Origin: Erigeron canadensis
Lineage: Eukaryota; Streptophyta; Magnoliopsida; Asterales; Asteraceae
Reading direction: 5' to 3'
Assembly (NCBI RefSeq): GCF_010389155.1
Contig: NC_057769.1
Location: 17,360,735 to 17,424,734 of the forward strand
DNA length: 64,000 nucleotides
Shown here: positions 35,786 through 48,700 of the stretch, piece by piece
Layout of the letters: every line of letters begins with the position of its first letter
How positions within the stretch are numbered: the stretch's first letter is position 1
Made by a program: the position numbers and the translations under genes
The notes under the pieces: model-generated
Seen by the model: only the letters and a program-made list of their open reading frames with translations
The model's database searches: none
Told to the model about the DNA's origin: nothing

Positions 35786-35799
35786 GGCTCGTGATACCA
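35786..35799 (-). other. Primer-binding site of copia D (variant)
   Basis: The minus strand reads TGGTATCACGAGCC, one extra C compared with TGGTATCAGAGCC in elements A, E and F. It lies one base inside the LTR. Confidence 0.8.
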
Positions 35800-35800
35800 C

Positions 35801-36516
35801 TGTTAGAATATATGAACATAAACATACAAGATCACGAATAAGCGCAACGGAAGAAATCGAAACATATATGCAATCATATTAACTAACAAAGAGAGAATTG
35901 AGACGTGTACCTTATATGCAAAGATCCAATTGAAATAATAATAATAAGATTATTATTAATGCTTAGGGTTTAAAGCAAAACCCCTCCACGATCGCACACT
36001 AGACACCTCGAATAATGTATGCTAGTACCCCGATCACGAACCTAAACAACCCTTTGTTTAAAAACCCTAAACTAAAAGTCGAAACCGAAAACCCTTTTGG
36101 GGAGGGGGTTCGGCCGAAACAAGAGAAGAGGGAGAGAGAGAGGAGAAATTGTTTGTGAATGAATGAATGAAAAACCTAGGAATTAACCCTTGTATTTATA
36201 GGGTAATTTTAGGTTAACATTACTTGGAAATTAAGCAACATCAAGGCTATGGAAAGCCTTGATGAAACCGTCCCATGTCATGGACCTAGGTCCAAGCCCA
36301 CTTTCCAATTTTCACATTTTAATCCTCCTTTTTAATTGATTAAATATAATTAATCCTTTAACTATGTTTAATTAATTATTTCGTGATCAAACTAATTAAT
36401 ATATTACTTTAATATATCAATTGTTATTATCGAGTTACCGTGTCATTTCTTGTGACCCCGTAGGCTTAAAGTATTCCCGGACATGCGACTTATAATAATA
36501 TGATCATATGCCAACA
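35801..36516 (-). repeat. 5' LTR of copia D
   Basis: 716 bp, TG...CA ends. The minus strand carries TATAAATA (complement of 36193-36200), the likely TATA box for the element's transcript. Confidence 0.95.
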
Positions 36517-38206
36517 CCGACTACATTATCAATACAAGTCATTATTATCTAAACGTAAAGAAAATGTCTAAAGCAAGCAGCTACTATGGGTAAACTATAA
36601 CCAGCTTCAAGATCATCTACCCATGCCTCACGTCTTCTCACATACCTGCTCACTAATGGACCTGATGACACACCACATTTTAAAAGAGCAAGTGTTAGCT
36701 AACGAATTAGCTAAGTAAGATAACATAAAGTTTATAAATATTTAAAACATTATATAAAAGTCATATTAAATTGTTAAGACACATATCACATCAATGCATC
36801 ACATTATCCACAACATATCATCGCATCAAACATCATCATAATAGGGTGAATCACCCTAGATGTGCCTAATCATCTTTTACTTCGCATATTTCATATAAGA
36901 ATCATCATATAGTGTGACATAAGTCACTTACATTAGGTGTGACATAAGTCACTCATCACATATAAGGTGTAAGTTTGTGTGTAGGCGGTCATAAGACCTA
37001 ACAGGGAACCTCACACCCGACTGGATGGATAAGCTTTTCAGCGGTCCATCAGTGTCGTTAAGGAATGGCAAGCCAATCCAGGAGTAGTCCGTATGTTCAA
37101 AGACATTGGTGGGTAATCACTCCACCGGAGATACTCAAACCATGTAATTACGTTGCAAGGAGCCACCCAAGCAACCATATACGCACTCGCCTTGCAAGGG
37201 CAAGTACGGGTTAAGCTTAACACTTTCATATCATATACAAGCTCTAAAGCATTTCGTAGAATATCATTATATCGCATACATTGTTACATCACGTACATCA
37301 TCATATATCATTGCATATCGTATATCATTACAACATTGCATATCATTTATCATCTTAGATATTACATCATTTCATATCATCTTTCGTATCATAATATGTA
37401 TATATTATTTCGTATCATCCATCATCTCATGTCATATATCGTTGCAAATCATCTATCATATCATATCATATATCATTTCATATCATATCATCTATTAAGC
37501 ATACATAGCATCTCATGTCAGTACATAACATTGGGGTAGCATTTCAAGCTTCAATATGCATCTACATAGCCCATATCACCTCCCGTATAATCCCGAATAC
37601 CCATAAGCAACAAGATACCATTTGGGGAAGTTATTATATGAAAACTATGTTTTGTTGAACCCTCAGCGTGTCAAAGTAGTGTATCTTACCTGGGAGAAGC
37701 GCACAACAAATGATAACGTAAGTATTCCTGACTACGTATAATCATCAAACGACATAATGAGCTAAACAAGTACCTACTTACTTAAGTTCATTAATCAAGC
37801 CTAAATATCTATAAACATGACCCATGACAAGGCTTGATGCATCGGACATTCGATTAATACTTTAAAGCTTACATAACTCGACGAAACTCGGCATACACTC
37901 ACTAAATTAACCTTTCTGGAAACTTGACATCACAATCATCTTTTAAAAACATTACCATTAGAAAGTAGACTCTCTCACGATTCCGTGGGTAACTTATTTG
38001 TCAAAAACGGAGTTACGGCCATTTTAAAATTATGTCGCTATTGCGTCGCAACTACCAAATTGCGTCGCGGCTAAGTGTCACTGTTTCCTGGTTGCGCCGC
38101 AGCTAGTCCCGATTCTGCACAAAACTTATTGTTTAACCTTAGAAACTTAACCAAACACACCCCAAACTACCCCAAACCTTATGAACGACTTTTGCACCTC
38201 AAAATT
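36517..38206 (-). repeat. Gypsy C solo LTR, segment 2
   Basis: Continues the LTR between copia D and copia E. It has two direct GTGTGACATAAGTCACT copies (36908, 36938), CATATCAT-rich sequence at 37250-37500 and no supported ORF. Confidence 0.65.
37250..37500. repeat. CATATCAT-type simple repeats
   Basis: Degenerate ATCATATCAT/ATATCATT words in the gypsy C LTR. They create an open plus-strand frame of Ile/Ser/Tyr/His composition that is not a gene. Confidence 0.7.
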
Positions 38207-38891
38207 TGTAAGGTGCCCTATTGTTGCGTGGATCGTAATAAGACGCGATTCGTTATGTCAAGAGTGCGGAATCCTTTTGAGATAACTAGATTGCTATTGC
38301 CTTTCGTTGATTAATGAGAAATTAACTAACCCAAGGAGGTGCACAAGGCCTGTGGTTCGTGTAGGAGGCTACACAAAGGAACAATTAATCTTAGATCGTA
38401 AATTCGTAAATAACTTTCAAGAATTCGAAAACGATTAACCTGATTCTGTAGATTAGGTCTTGTATTTATACTAGTTAAGTATTGGATCGTGTGGGCTTAG
38501 GCCTTAATTACGTATTAGGCCCGAAACAATAAACAATCGATCTGCCTCGTGCTGATGTCAGCACGAGGTTCATCCTACATGCTGATGACGTCAGCACGAG
38601 GGACGATCCTTTGTTCTTTGTTTGACTTTGTTTGACTCGTACATAACATCCAATCACCGTTTAAGTGTTCTACGACACTTATAAACCTTGATTCTATGTT
38701 CTTGTACCTGCAGCACAATATATAACACACAAACACAATACAAAACATAAACAGATATAATATTGAAGTTCGAACGTAATCATTAAATATCAACACAAGT
38801 TCTTATTTCAATGATTACACACAAGTTCCTAAAAACATAAACGATAATCAAATCTATGTTGCGATTGTCACAACGAATCTGCATCTACAGA
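38207..38891 (-). repeat. 3' LTR of copia E (685 bp)
   Basis: Plus strand TGTAAGGTGCCC to GCATCTACA. TATA box complement at 38463-38470; TGACGTCA at 38586-38593. Confidence 0.95.
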
Positions 38892-38902
38892 CTCCCCCTT
38901 GA
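38892..38902 (-). other. Polypurine tract of copia E
   Basis: The minus strand reads AAGGGGGAGTC immediately before TGTAGATGC of the 3' LTR. Confidence 0.85.
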
Positions 38903-38951
38903 CGATTGCAACTAGATCTCTTTAAAGTCTTCAACATTTGAACTTCAAATC

Positions 38952-40099
38952 TTATCCACTAAACAAAAGTCTTGTGCTATTCGCATGAATTCTCTCTTGC
39001 AAACAGTGTGCGAGAATGTTGCGATAGCGTCTTTCCTCTACTCTCCAAAAATCCACAGGTGAGCAAGGTGTCTCCAAAAGTCTTCTTTGATCACCTCTTG
39101 ACAAATTGACAACCTGCATTGGATCATACATGCGTAGCAACATTTGTTTCTTTGAATCATCAATAAACATATGTGTTTCGCCTGACTTGATATCTATCTG
39201 CCAATATGTCATCTCTGTCAGCATATCTTGATCCCATCTGATAGCGGGAACCTTCTTAACACATTTAATTCTTCTCTGAACAAATCTAAATGTGCCATCT
39301 GGATTCTTAATCTTCTTCAAAGGTGTTGGCTTTATCAACCTTTCTTCTGGCTTCAGACCTTTAGCACTGAAATACTTAATTCTTTCATCTCTGAATCTAT
39401 TCCAGTAGAAATCTGCAAGTCCATTGCTCTGAAGATTAACGAACCAGTGTCTTCCCAGATCTATCATGTCTGAATCACTGAGAGAGTGGAAATGTCTTCG
39501 ACTTATTGACATATACTGGCAACCCTCCTTTCTCTTGATAATAAACAATTCGATTCTGTGATCATAGAACCAACTTTGAATCACTGAGAAGTATTTGGGT
39601 GCATCCTTGTCTGAGACAAACTCCCAAAACATCAATGGTTTATACGTATCACGTATCATCAAACTAGTATGTCCTCTATAACCTGGAATCAGTCTATCAA
39701 TAATAAATTCATGATCTTGCTGCACCGGAGGTATATTAAATCTTCCAAGGTCAACCTCTCGTGTAGCATCTATATTCCAGTATAGATCAAAAATATTGTT
39801 ATGTCCTTCATTGACTATATTTGCATATACAACAAATCTTAACCTTGTAGCATTTTTAGGTTCATCTGGACTATCTCTGATTGGATTGAGATTGAGATGT
39901 TCTACTTCAGCTATCGGTTCAACTTGAATGACTTCATCTTCATTAGAGACACGATCAAAGTCATAAGGTGTTTCAAGTAACCTTTGTCTATCAGCTTCCG
40001 AAGTAATGAACTCTCCTTCTTCAAAATCTTCATCATCGATACTTTCTAGATCTTCTTCAGCATCAAGATCGTCCAATGCACCTATTGTTTGAAGCTTAT
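38952..40099 (-). pseudogene. Env-like region of copia E, distal exon/ORF
   Basis: Open for about 380 codons, from a possible splice acceptor (GAATTGCAG at 40100) to the stop at 38952. It has no ATG near the start: the frame runs on from KLQTIGALDDLDAEEDLES, which suggests it is joined to upstream coding sequence. It begins with a very acidic stretch (EDLESIDDEDFEEGEF). It then has a globular-looking region with conserved-looking Trp/Tyr (FWEFVSDKDAPKYFSVIQSW, YWQIDIKSGETHMFIDDSKK) and ends RIHANSTRLLFSG. No transmembrane segment is evident. Comparable distal ORFs follow pol in SIRE elements. The function is unknown; envelope function is only by position. Confidence 0.6.
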
Positions 40100-40396
40100 C
40101 TGCAATTCAAATGATTTACATATACAAAGATAAAGAACATAAATCACAAGTCAAGACATAATAAATAGTATAAATACATAAAAGAAATTAAAATAAATAA
40201 TACTATATCATAAATATAATGTAACAATTACATTAATATTTATCTTATAATCTTTATCTATTTTAACTTACAACAATAATATTATATCATAAATATAATG
40301 TAACACATACATTCATATTTATCTTATAATCACTATTTTTCATTACTCGAGTATTTTAAAATTACACTGTCAATTAAAAATACAAAATCAATAGCA
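40100..40396 (-). other. Possible intron in the env-like region, with a duplicated block
   Basis: AT-rich spacer with two copies of a roughly 57-bp block (40197-40253 and 40267-40332; shared ATATCATAAATATAATGTAA). A TAA closes the proximal ORF at 40397 before any good donor, so splicing is uncertain. Confidence 0.45.
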
Positions 40397-42873
40397 TTAA
40401 GGTTCATAATCCGAATCTGAATCCGAATCTGACTCTGACTCTGAAGATGTATGAGTTAACCCTGACTGTCCTTTCATTTGATCCCTAAGTGATCCTGGAT
40501 CATAATGATCATCATAATCCATAATCTCAGCTCTAGCTCTCATATGAGCTTGTGGATCATATCCCAATCTCTTTTCTAGTCTATGCACAATTAAAGGGTG
40601 CAAATCTGACTCTGTAGAGGCATTGGTAGTAGAAACATTCTTAGTTGACTCACTATCCTGAGTAGATTTTCCTTTGCTATTTTCTTTTTCTTTATGATTA
40701 TGAGGATCATTCACTATCTCCCTTTCTATTCTATCAGAAATAGAATCGGAGTTACCTGAATTGGATTCTTCCCTATCATTGTTATTTGGATCATCAGGAT
40801 CTGCATCTAGAGTGGTCATCACAGCTTTTCCTTTATCTTGAGTCCCAGAAGTACTAGCACCAGTTGTACCAGCAATCTCTGACTCTCTTTGTCTTGATGA
40901 CTCCCCCTGAACATCAGCAGTCTCTGTATCCATAGCAGCATCATCAGCCTCTTATTCTCTGGCTCACCTGGTTGTGTTTGATATTGACCTTGAGCTGGAT
41001 CTTGATCTTCATGATCATCATCTCTAGTCTTCTTTGCAAGCTCATCATCTTTACAACCATCTTTATCTCCCCCTTGAGCCAAGAATTGGTCAAGTTTAGA
41101 TCCAAGAGAATGAACAAGAGCGGTCATTATGTCCATCTCTTCCTGATGCTTAGCAGCCTGGAGCTTTAGCTGTCTCTCCAAAGCTGTAACCCTCATCTCC
41201 AACATCTTCTTCTCTGAAAATAAATGACTCAGCTGCACTTGAACAGGTACAGGTGGACGTGAAGTAGAAGCAACGTCAGATGTAGAGACCTGAGGGGGCA
41301 TCACAGCTTCAAACGAAGGCATACGAGCACTAGCAGTTCCTGTGGGAGGCATCTGTGGTCTTTGCAGAGGAGCCAACAGACGTCCCATGACAGTAGAAAC
41401 AGGAACTGTCGCCTGAATGGAAGCAGACGAAGGTCTAGGAGCAACAAGTTTCGGAACTGTAGACTCCGAAACAGCAAGAATCGTAACAGTGGTAGCTTCG
41501 GTGACAACTTGTGCGCGAGAACCAATTCCCCTTATAAACTTTGGTCTCAACCTTCTCTCCCCAACAGTAACACCAGCAGAAGGAGCAGACACAGACGCAG
41601 GAATCTCAGAGACAGAAGCTCTTAAAGCAGCAACCAATGGAGTATCACCAACGACAGGTGCATGAGACCTCTCCATGGCTTCATTGTATGCAGTGAATTC
41701 TCTATCAACCTCACCCTGAGATCTTGCATGTCTTCTTCTTCGCTTTGGCAGTCTTTCTTCCTCTTCTTCTTCTTCTGAGTCCTCAACAACATTAACCGGG
41801 ACTTCAGAAGGACCAGCAGTAACATCAACTGGGGCAGAGGTAGAAGTAGAAACCCCAACAGATGTAGAGACAAGATTTGTAGGATCATCAATATCCTCCA
41901 TAAGAGCATCCATATCAGAATCATGCTCCAAATCACCAGCATACAGAGGAACATCGTTGAGTCCCTCAAACTGATCAGCTCTTTCTTCTTGAGGAGCATC
42001 CTGAGCCTGACCATCATCACCAGCAGCAGCACCAGCTTCTTCATCCTCCCAACCTTGTCGAGGTGCGACATAGTTAGGATTAACCAAATGTCTGAACAGA
42101 GGTGGATTATCAACCTCAATCGGAACATTTCTTCCTGACAAGTGCTTTAAACTTTCAGCAAATGCCTTATAAGTAAGACGACCGAGATTGAACGTAGGAC
42201 CGTCAAATGGCAAATCAGCTGCAAAGTGACGAATTATGATCATCACAAATCTTGGAAACAGAAAGAATTTCTTGTCTGTACCAAATGATCTCAACTGCCT
42301 CTCCAAATTATCAAAAATGTACTAAGAGAAGCTGTCTGGCTTGTTCAGCACTAAGGCAACCATCTGAGAAGCATTCTGTATATTCATATGGTCATAGCCT
42401 GTACTCCGATGACTAATGGCCCTCAACAAATAGTAAGCAAGAAGCTTCCTTTTGCCACGTAGATGATTCCTGAAGTATGGGTGAGAAATAGCTCCAATAT
42501 ACCCCATACGACGTAGAGCACCGTCGCAAAATTCCTCAGAGAATTCAGTCTGACCTTGCTCTATGGCGACATCACCTAAGTGTAAAATAGTCCTTAAGTC
42601 TCCAGCTGAGAACGAAATAGAACGTCCTCCAACAGTAGTGCGAATGTACGAATGAGCACCCATCTGCACTGATCGGGCTGAGTTCCAAAACTCCCGAATG
42701 AGACTGATTACCAACGGAGGATTCTCGGTCAATGCAAAGTTAATGCGACAACATGCAAGAAATTGGAGAACACCGTGAAACTCTGCAGTGCACCCCGTCT
42801 GCGTGATACTTAGATCGAGTGCAGCATTGTGTTCCTTGACGAACACATGAGCATTATTACCTTGTCCTGCCAT
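40397..42873 (-). pseudogene. Env-like region of copia E, proximal ORF
   Basis: The likely start is ATG 42873 (MAGQGNNAHVF), two bases after a strong candidate acceptor (TTTTGTGCAG). The first part (about 185 residues, FHGVLQFLACCRINFALTEN, IREFWNSARSVQMGAHSY) is a helical domain common in plant SIRE post-pol ORFs. An in-frame TAG at 42319-42321 separates it from the continuing frame (FGTDKKFFLFPRFVMIIIRH). Then come an acidic/Ser/Pro-rich middle, a KRRRRHARS basic motif (possible nuclear signal), and a predicted coiled coil (LFSEKKMLEMRVTALERQLK, about residue 560). A frameshift near 40950 moves to the frame with MDTETADVQGESSRQ, ending SDSDSDYEP. No signal peptide or membrane segment was seen, so a real envelope role is doubtful. 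It is broken by one stop and one frameshift. Confidence 0.7.
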
Positions 42874-42875
42874 AC

Positions 42876-42905
42876 CTGCACAAAACGACAAGAAAAATGA
42901 TTGTT
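42876..42905 (-). promoter_or_regulatory. Candidate 3' splice acceptor before the env-like ORF
   Basis: The minus strand reads a pyrimidine-rich ATTTTTCTTGTCGTTTTG then TGCAG, followed by GT and the ATG. The layout suits a spliced subgenomic mRNA, as reported for env-like genes of some plant retroelements. No donor could be fixed. Confidence 0.5.
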
Positions 42906-45706
42906 AGAATAAACAAAAATTAAAAAATAGGGTTTTGGTCGACTGCTTCGTGATGACGTCATCACGAGGAAGATCTCCTTCGTCGTGACGTCAGCACGAG
43001 CCTGTATGAAACCCAGAACACGAAGCACAAAAACATCTCCATATGATGTTAAAATCGATCAAAAACATCATCTTGGACTTGTTTATGATTCGTGTTATGC
43101 CCATAAAACAAAATCGAAACAAATTCGATGAACACGAAGTTGGTTCGTGTTCTTCGTGTGAATAGTGACCGAAACACAATTTTCTTTGATTAATCTTGAT
43201 TTAACACTTGTTTACTTAAATTTTTGTTAGATTTAACATGTTTAAACATTAATTAATCCAATTTTAAGTCCAATTCAAGTCCAATTTAAGTCCAAATCAT
43301 CAAAAATCAAAGATCTAAGTTGTGGTTCGTCCTAAGTACTGTTCACGTGAGGCAAAATTAAAATTTGGGCATTATAACGACACAAAATCGTTCAAATCCA
43401 TAGTTAAAAAATCAATAATCTATCCTTGATCAAGTATTTACCAACAAACTAGGATGATTAATATGAAAAGAAGGTGAAATCGATCGAAAACTAGGACGGA
43501 TGAACAGTGGCACGAGGGAGAGGTGATTCGTGTGATTTACTTAGGGTTAATTTTCGATTAATGGTAATTAATGAATAGTAATAACCCATATATATATTCG
43601 AATCCACATGGGCCGGGCCGAACACGGAGTTCGTGAGCTTCGTGATGACGTCAGCGCGAGGCATGCTGACGTCAGCACGAGGTGATTCGAATTTCCATAT
43701 TTTAAACCACATAATCTCCATTCCTTAGCCAAATTTCGCGAATTTTCCAGAAATTTAAACAAGGAAAGAATTCCAGAAATTCCAGAAACATAAACCTGTA
43801 GATACTCGTTACTAAAAACCTATATCTACTCGAATATGCTATCGTAAATCATCCATACTAACTTGTTATCACAATAATGTATCAAATAAATCTTACATTA
43901 TTATCTTGACATAAAAACGATCATTTCCTCATTGATGTTTAACTCGAACAAATACATAGCATTTTAATGTAAGTATGTATTACATCATATCAACAACCTA
44001 TCACATTACATCTTAGGTTGTGATCTTGATAATAAAACTATAACCTATCACACTAAGTCTTAGGTTATTAAAGTAGATCATCCTTGTATCACTTGTAATC
44101 TCTGTAGAAGCAATTTCTGAACACCTTTTGTTGTCCGTTGCAATACAATTCTGCCTTTAATCAAACAATTTTGATATCATATAAAATGAGTTTATTATGT
44201 GTAACCTGCACACTTAACAAACTTCATCAATGCATCAAAATCAACAAAGTATCATTAATATGCAAAACAACGAAAAGCTTAACCTATCGATAAAATAAAA
44301 TCTAAGGCAAGTCAAATCTTTGTCAAGCATACTTATCTACCAAAAACAATTGAAATTTCAAAAATTTAATTGAAACACATTCAAAAATATTTTGACTTTT
44401 CAATTTCCAAAACATTTTATTTTCTAAATTAAACAACTTATGTATTAATTAGAAAATTCATCTTGTAAACATCGATACCGTAAGCAACAAGACTTATATA
44501 ATTCACTAAGAATCATAACTATTAATGCTTATCAAATCTCTCGTGCAATAAGAACTAGTTTGACACACAAACTTACACTTATTACAAAAATAAAAAGAAA
44601 AATAAAGAGAAACAAAATAAAAAAATAAAATAAAAATAAAAATAAACTAAGCTACTTTATTTATTTACAAGAAATTCTAAGTTTATGCAGATTAGATCAG
44701 ATTAGCATTTACATAAGTCTGCAAGTGAGAAATAATTCTCTTATTATTAGTTATGAACAGTGATTCAACCACGATTACCGGTGTATTTGTCATCTTAAAT
44801 ACTCGGTACTTCCAGTTTCCTTTGAGTTATGACACTTTCGACATACCCTGGCCAAGGACAGTCACCATGTAACCCGAGTAGCCTAATATGCCATTGAATA
44901 GTTTGCGAACTTATGTGACCCACATTCAGATATACTTCCGTAATTGATACAAGCACTAAGATAACAAATATTCAATATATATTCAAAAACATCCTTAACA
45001 AATCATGAGACACTTTATAGATAACTGAATTTAATTACTTTGTGATTTCACTTATTTGCTTCTGCATTTCATGATTTATAAGGAACCCGTGATTTTCTAT
45101 GAGACCCGTGTAGCGAACTTTCTGACAACCTATCCCAAGTTCGAAGCTTTAGGTAGGCTAGGTATACAAAGACACCCCGAGGACATACTTGTCCGAATCT
45201 CAAAGACCACATTAGCCCCTTAATTAACATTCATTTCATTTGCATAACAATATCACATTTAACTTTCATGCTCATGATTGGTGGAGGTTTTTGCCTATAT
45301 ATTGAACAAATCTTATAGTAATGCTAGATCTTTCACAAAATTTAAGGACCAGATCAATTCATTACTGAAAAGCAAGCATTCTCAGCCATATATCTGAATA
45401 TGTTTCCCACAAGAACATTGTATAGTTTAAGTTCAGATTTAAGGAAACCTTGCTACTTTGTGTCTACCAATATATCCCAAATTGTAATTACTGAACTAAG
45501 CAGTTATATTACAATTAAGCAGACTTAAAAGCTAAGTATCCTCACTTCTAATCATCTTACAACATTAACTTAAATCTCTCTATATTTTTGTCATTTTCTC
45601 ATTTTTCACATTTTTATGGTTTTTATGACACTAAGAACTCTTTTTGTATTTTTATGACTCTAGCTATTTACAGACACAAACTTACAAAATTAGTTCTTTG
45701 AGAGAT
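42906..45706 (-). other. Copia E spacer between pol and the env-like region
   Basis: 2.8 kb non-coding. It has four TGACGTCA motifs (42954, 42986, 43646, 43667) and an AAATAAA-type simple repeat near 44585-44650. The part 43900-45706 is an inverted counterpart of 61795-63500 in copia F. Confidence 0.7.
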
Positions 45707-48700
45707 TTAATATGAATCAACATTCTTCATCCCATTGAGAAGAATTAACTTCTCAAATCGAGTCTTATCAAATGCTTTGGTATAAAGATCAACTAAATTA
45801 TCATCGGTTATAACCTTTTCCAAATGAATTAACTTCTTTTGGGCTCAATCACGCAAGAAATGATGTCTAATATCAATATGCTTGGTGACCTTATGCATGA
45901 CAGGGTTATTTGTAATGTCTATAGCTGACTTATTGTCTATTCTAATAGGAGTATCAAGAAAATCCATACCGTAGTCACGAAGTTGTTGCTGAATCCACAA
46001 TACCTGGGAACAACAGCTACCAGCAGCCATATACTCTGCCTCACATGAAGACTGAGCAACACATGTCTGCTTCTTGCATTGCACGATACTAATCTCCCTC
46101 CTGACAACTGACAACCTCCAGTCGTAGACTTTCTGTCATTGTTACAACCGCCAAAATCCGAATCAGTATATGCAACAAAATCAAACGTTCCTCCCATTGG
46201 ATACCATAGACCAAGCCCTTGGTTTCCCTTAAGATAACGTAGAATACGTTTTGCTGCAGTCAAATGTGACTCTTTCGGACTAGCTTGAAATCTAGCGCAA
46301 AGACAAACAACGAACATAATATCTGGACGCGAAGCAGTCAGATACATCAATGAGCCAATAATAGCACGATAATAAGTTGCATCCACAAGTTCATCTTTCG
46401 AATCAATCACTCCTAAACCATGATTTTGCTGAATAGGAGTACCATATGTCTTGGACTCTAGCATTTGAAACCTCTCCAAGATGTCATCGACATACTTAGA
46501 CTGGTGAATAAAGAATCCATCTTTCCGTTGATCTACTTGTAGTCCGAGGAAAAATTGTAATTCCCCCATAGCACTCATTTCAAAAACTTTTTTCATGCTT
46601 ATTTCAAACTCTTTGCACATCTTTATATTAGATGAACCAAAAATGATATCATCTACGTAAACTTGTACAATTATATAATCTCGCTTCTTCCACTTGATAA
46701 ACAGTGTGCTGTCTATTGATCCTCTTGTAAATCCATTTGTCAACAAATGTGTCGACAATTTTTCATACCACACTCTGGGTGCTTGATGCAATCCATAAAG
46801 AGCCTTATCCAAACGATATGTTCTTCTTGGATAGTTCGGATCTTCAAACCCCGGTGGTTGGTAAACATACACTTCTTCTTTAACTTCACCGTACAAGAAG
46901 GCACTCTTAACGTCTAACTGATACACCTTTATACCTTTGAAACTTGCAAAAGCTAAAAATAACCTTATAGCTTCAATCCTAGAAACTGGTGCAAAAGTTT
47001 CGTTATAGTCATATCCTTCTCGTTGTGCAAACCCCTGAACAACCAAACGTGCTTTATTTTTGGTAATGATCCCTTTGTCATCTCGTTTGCTTTTATATGC
47101 CCAACGAGTTCAAATCGGTTCTTTACCTCTAGGCACATCTACTAACTCCCAAACTCCAAGTTTTTCAAATTGAGCTAATTCTTCTTGCATAGCTTCAACC
47201 CAACATGGATCTTGAAGTGCTGCCTTAACATTCTTAGGTTCTACTTGTGAAATGAAACCAGAATACAAACACTCAGTTATCAATCCAGTCTTTCACGTCA
47301 CAGAACAAACTAGTTAAATCCTTATTCAACTGATTTCTAATTCGAACAGGTTCTACAGCATTTCCAAGAATATTTTCAATAGGGTGATCCTTATTAATTC
47401 GATATTGAGGAACCGAATCAACATTCAAACTATCTCCTAAATTTGTTCTAATCTGAAACTCAGGAGAGTTGAATTCATCTTCCGATTCTTCAGAAATCGG
47501 ATCATCATCAAGCAGTGTAACCTTCGATGGAGTAGGTGGTGTAGTGTTTGCAGGTTCATTATTGTCTGAATCTGGTGTCGTATCCTTGTCCTTACCACTT
47601 TCATCAACATCGGTAGTAGACTGAATGTTGATTGGAGCAGTATCGACATTCCGAGTAGGTGTAAATGTAGGAGTATTATCCATGTGATCTCTTAAAATAA
47701 TCACATCATCAACTATCTCAGGATCTGAATAAGAATCAGGACCATGTAGTGAACTAAACACACTATCATAATCGAAGTTTTTGCCATTTCCAGAATGTAT
47801 AGCGGGCTTATGACTGACAATCTTGACATTTGTTCCCAAATCAACTTTGCCGGTCTGTTTGTTGTAAACCCGTCGAATTGATGTTCCCGGTTTATAACCC
47901 ATGAGAAATCCCTCTTCAACCTTTGAATCAAACTTTGACTAAGGTAGATACTTCAACAAAGTACACGGTACACCAAATGGTTCAACATTCTGTTGTGGTT
48001 CATACGGAGAACTGTATTGATGTTGAATTCCTTTTGACAAACAAAAGACATCCATCACATTATTCTTGAATTCAGTTCCGTTGTCACTCCTGATTCTCTT
48101 AACACGAACTCCATAAATATTTTCAGTTTCGACAAAGAGATTTATCAAAATCTGCGGAGTTTCATCTTTCGACTTAAGAAAGAATTCCCATGAAAATCTC
48201 GAGTAATCATCAGTAACCACCAAACAGTAATACATCCCACCGATACTTCTTACATTTACTGGACCAAATGAATCCATGCGAAGTAACTCGAAAGGATTTG
48301 CAATAGTATTTTCTTGTTTTGATTTATGTGCAGACTTTTGCTGTTTACCTTTCAAACAAGGTACACATTTGTCTTCCATTCCAAAACGCTTCATGGGAAC
48401 ACCTTCAACCAAACCATGTTTGACAATGTCATTCATCTTTCGGAAATTGATATGTCCCATTCTTCTATGCCATAGTAACGATTCAGATTCGTTTGCTTTT
48501 GATAACAAGCAAACAGACTCCTCTGGATTATCAACACCTAACACAAGGCCATAGATGTCTCTCTTCCTAGGAGCTTTCAGCAGGATCCAGTCTTCAGGAA
48601 TAACATATCCTGGTTTCAATATAAGTGCTTCTTTCTCATTAAAATGGACAGTGTTACCCTTGTCACAAATCTGAGAAACACTTAATAAATTATGTGATAA

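Larger units (their letters stand above)
28539..36516 (-). mobile_element. Ty1/copia element D (7978 bp, both LTRs)
   Basis: A complete minus-strand element with two LTRs of exactly 716 bp, PBS, PPT and a gag-pol split by one frameshift. The flanks TCGAC (28534-28538) and CCGAC (36517-36521) match at 4 of 5. It is inserted in the gypsy C LTR. The lineage within copia is not assigned. Confidence 0.95.

Noticed and set aside
37153..37539. 128-codon plus-strand ORF
   Set aside because: Made by CATATCAT-type repeats in the gypsy C LTR; Ile/Ser/Tyr/His-rich low-complexity translation with no domain.
41301..42128. Several Leu- or Ser-rich ORFs overlapping the env-like region on both strands
   Set aside because: Shadows of the low-complexity acidic/Pro-rich coding frame.
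38950..42890. True viral envelope glycoprotein
   Set aside because: No signal peptide, transmembrane segment or fusion-type region is visible; only the position after pol suggests the name env-like.
43765..43795. Perfect heat-shock element in copia E spacer
   Set aside because: TTCCAGAAATTCCAGAA has the right half-sites, but the middle gap is one base instead of two.
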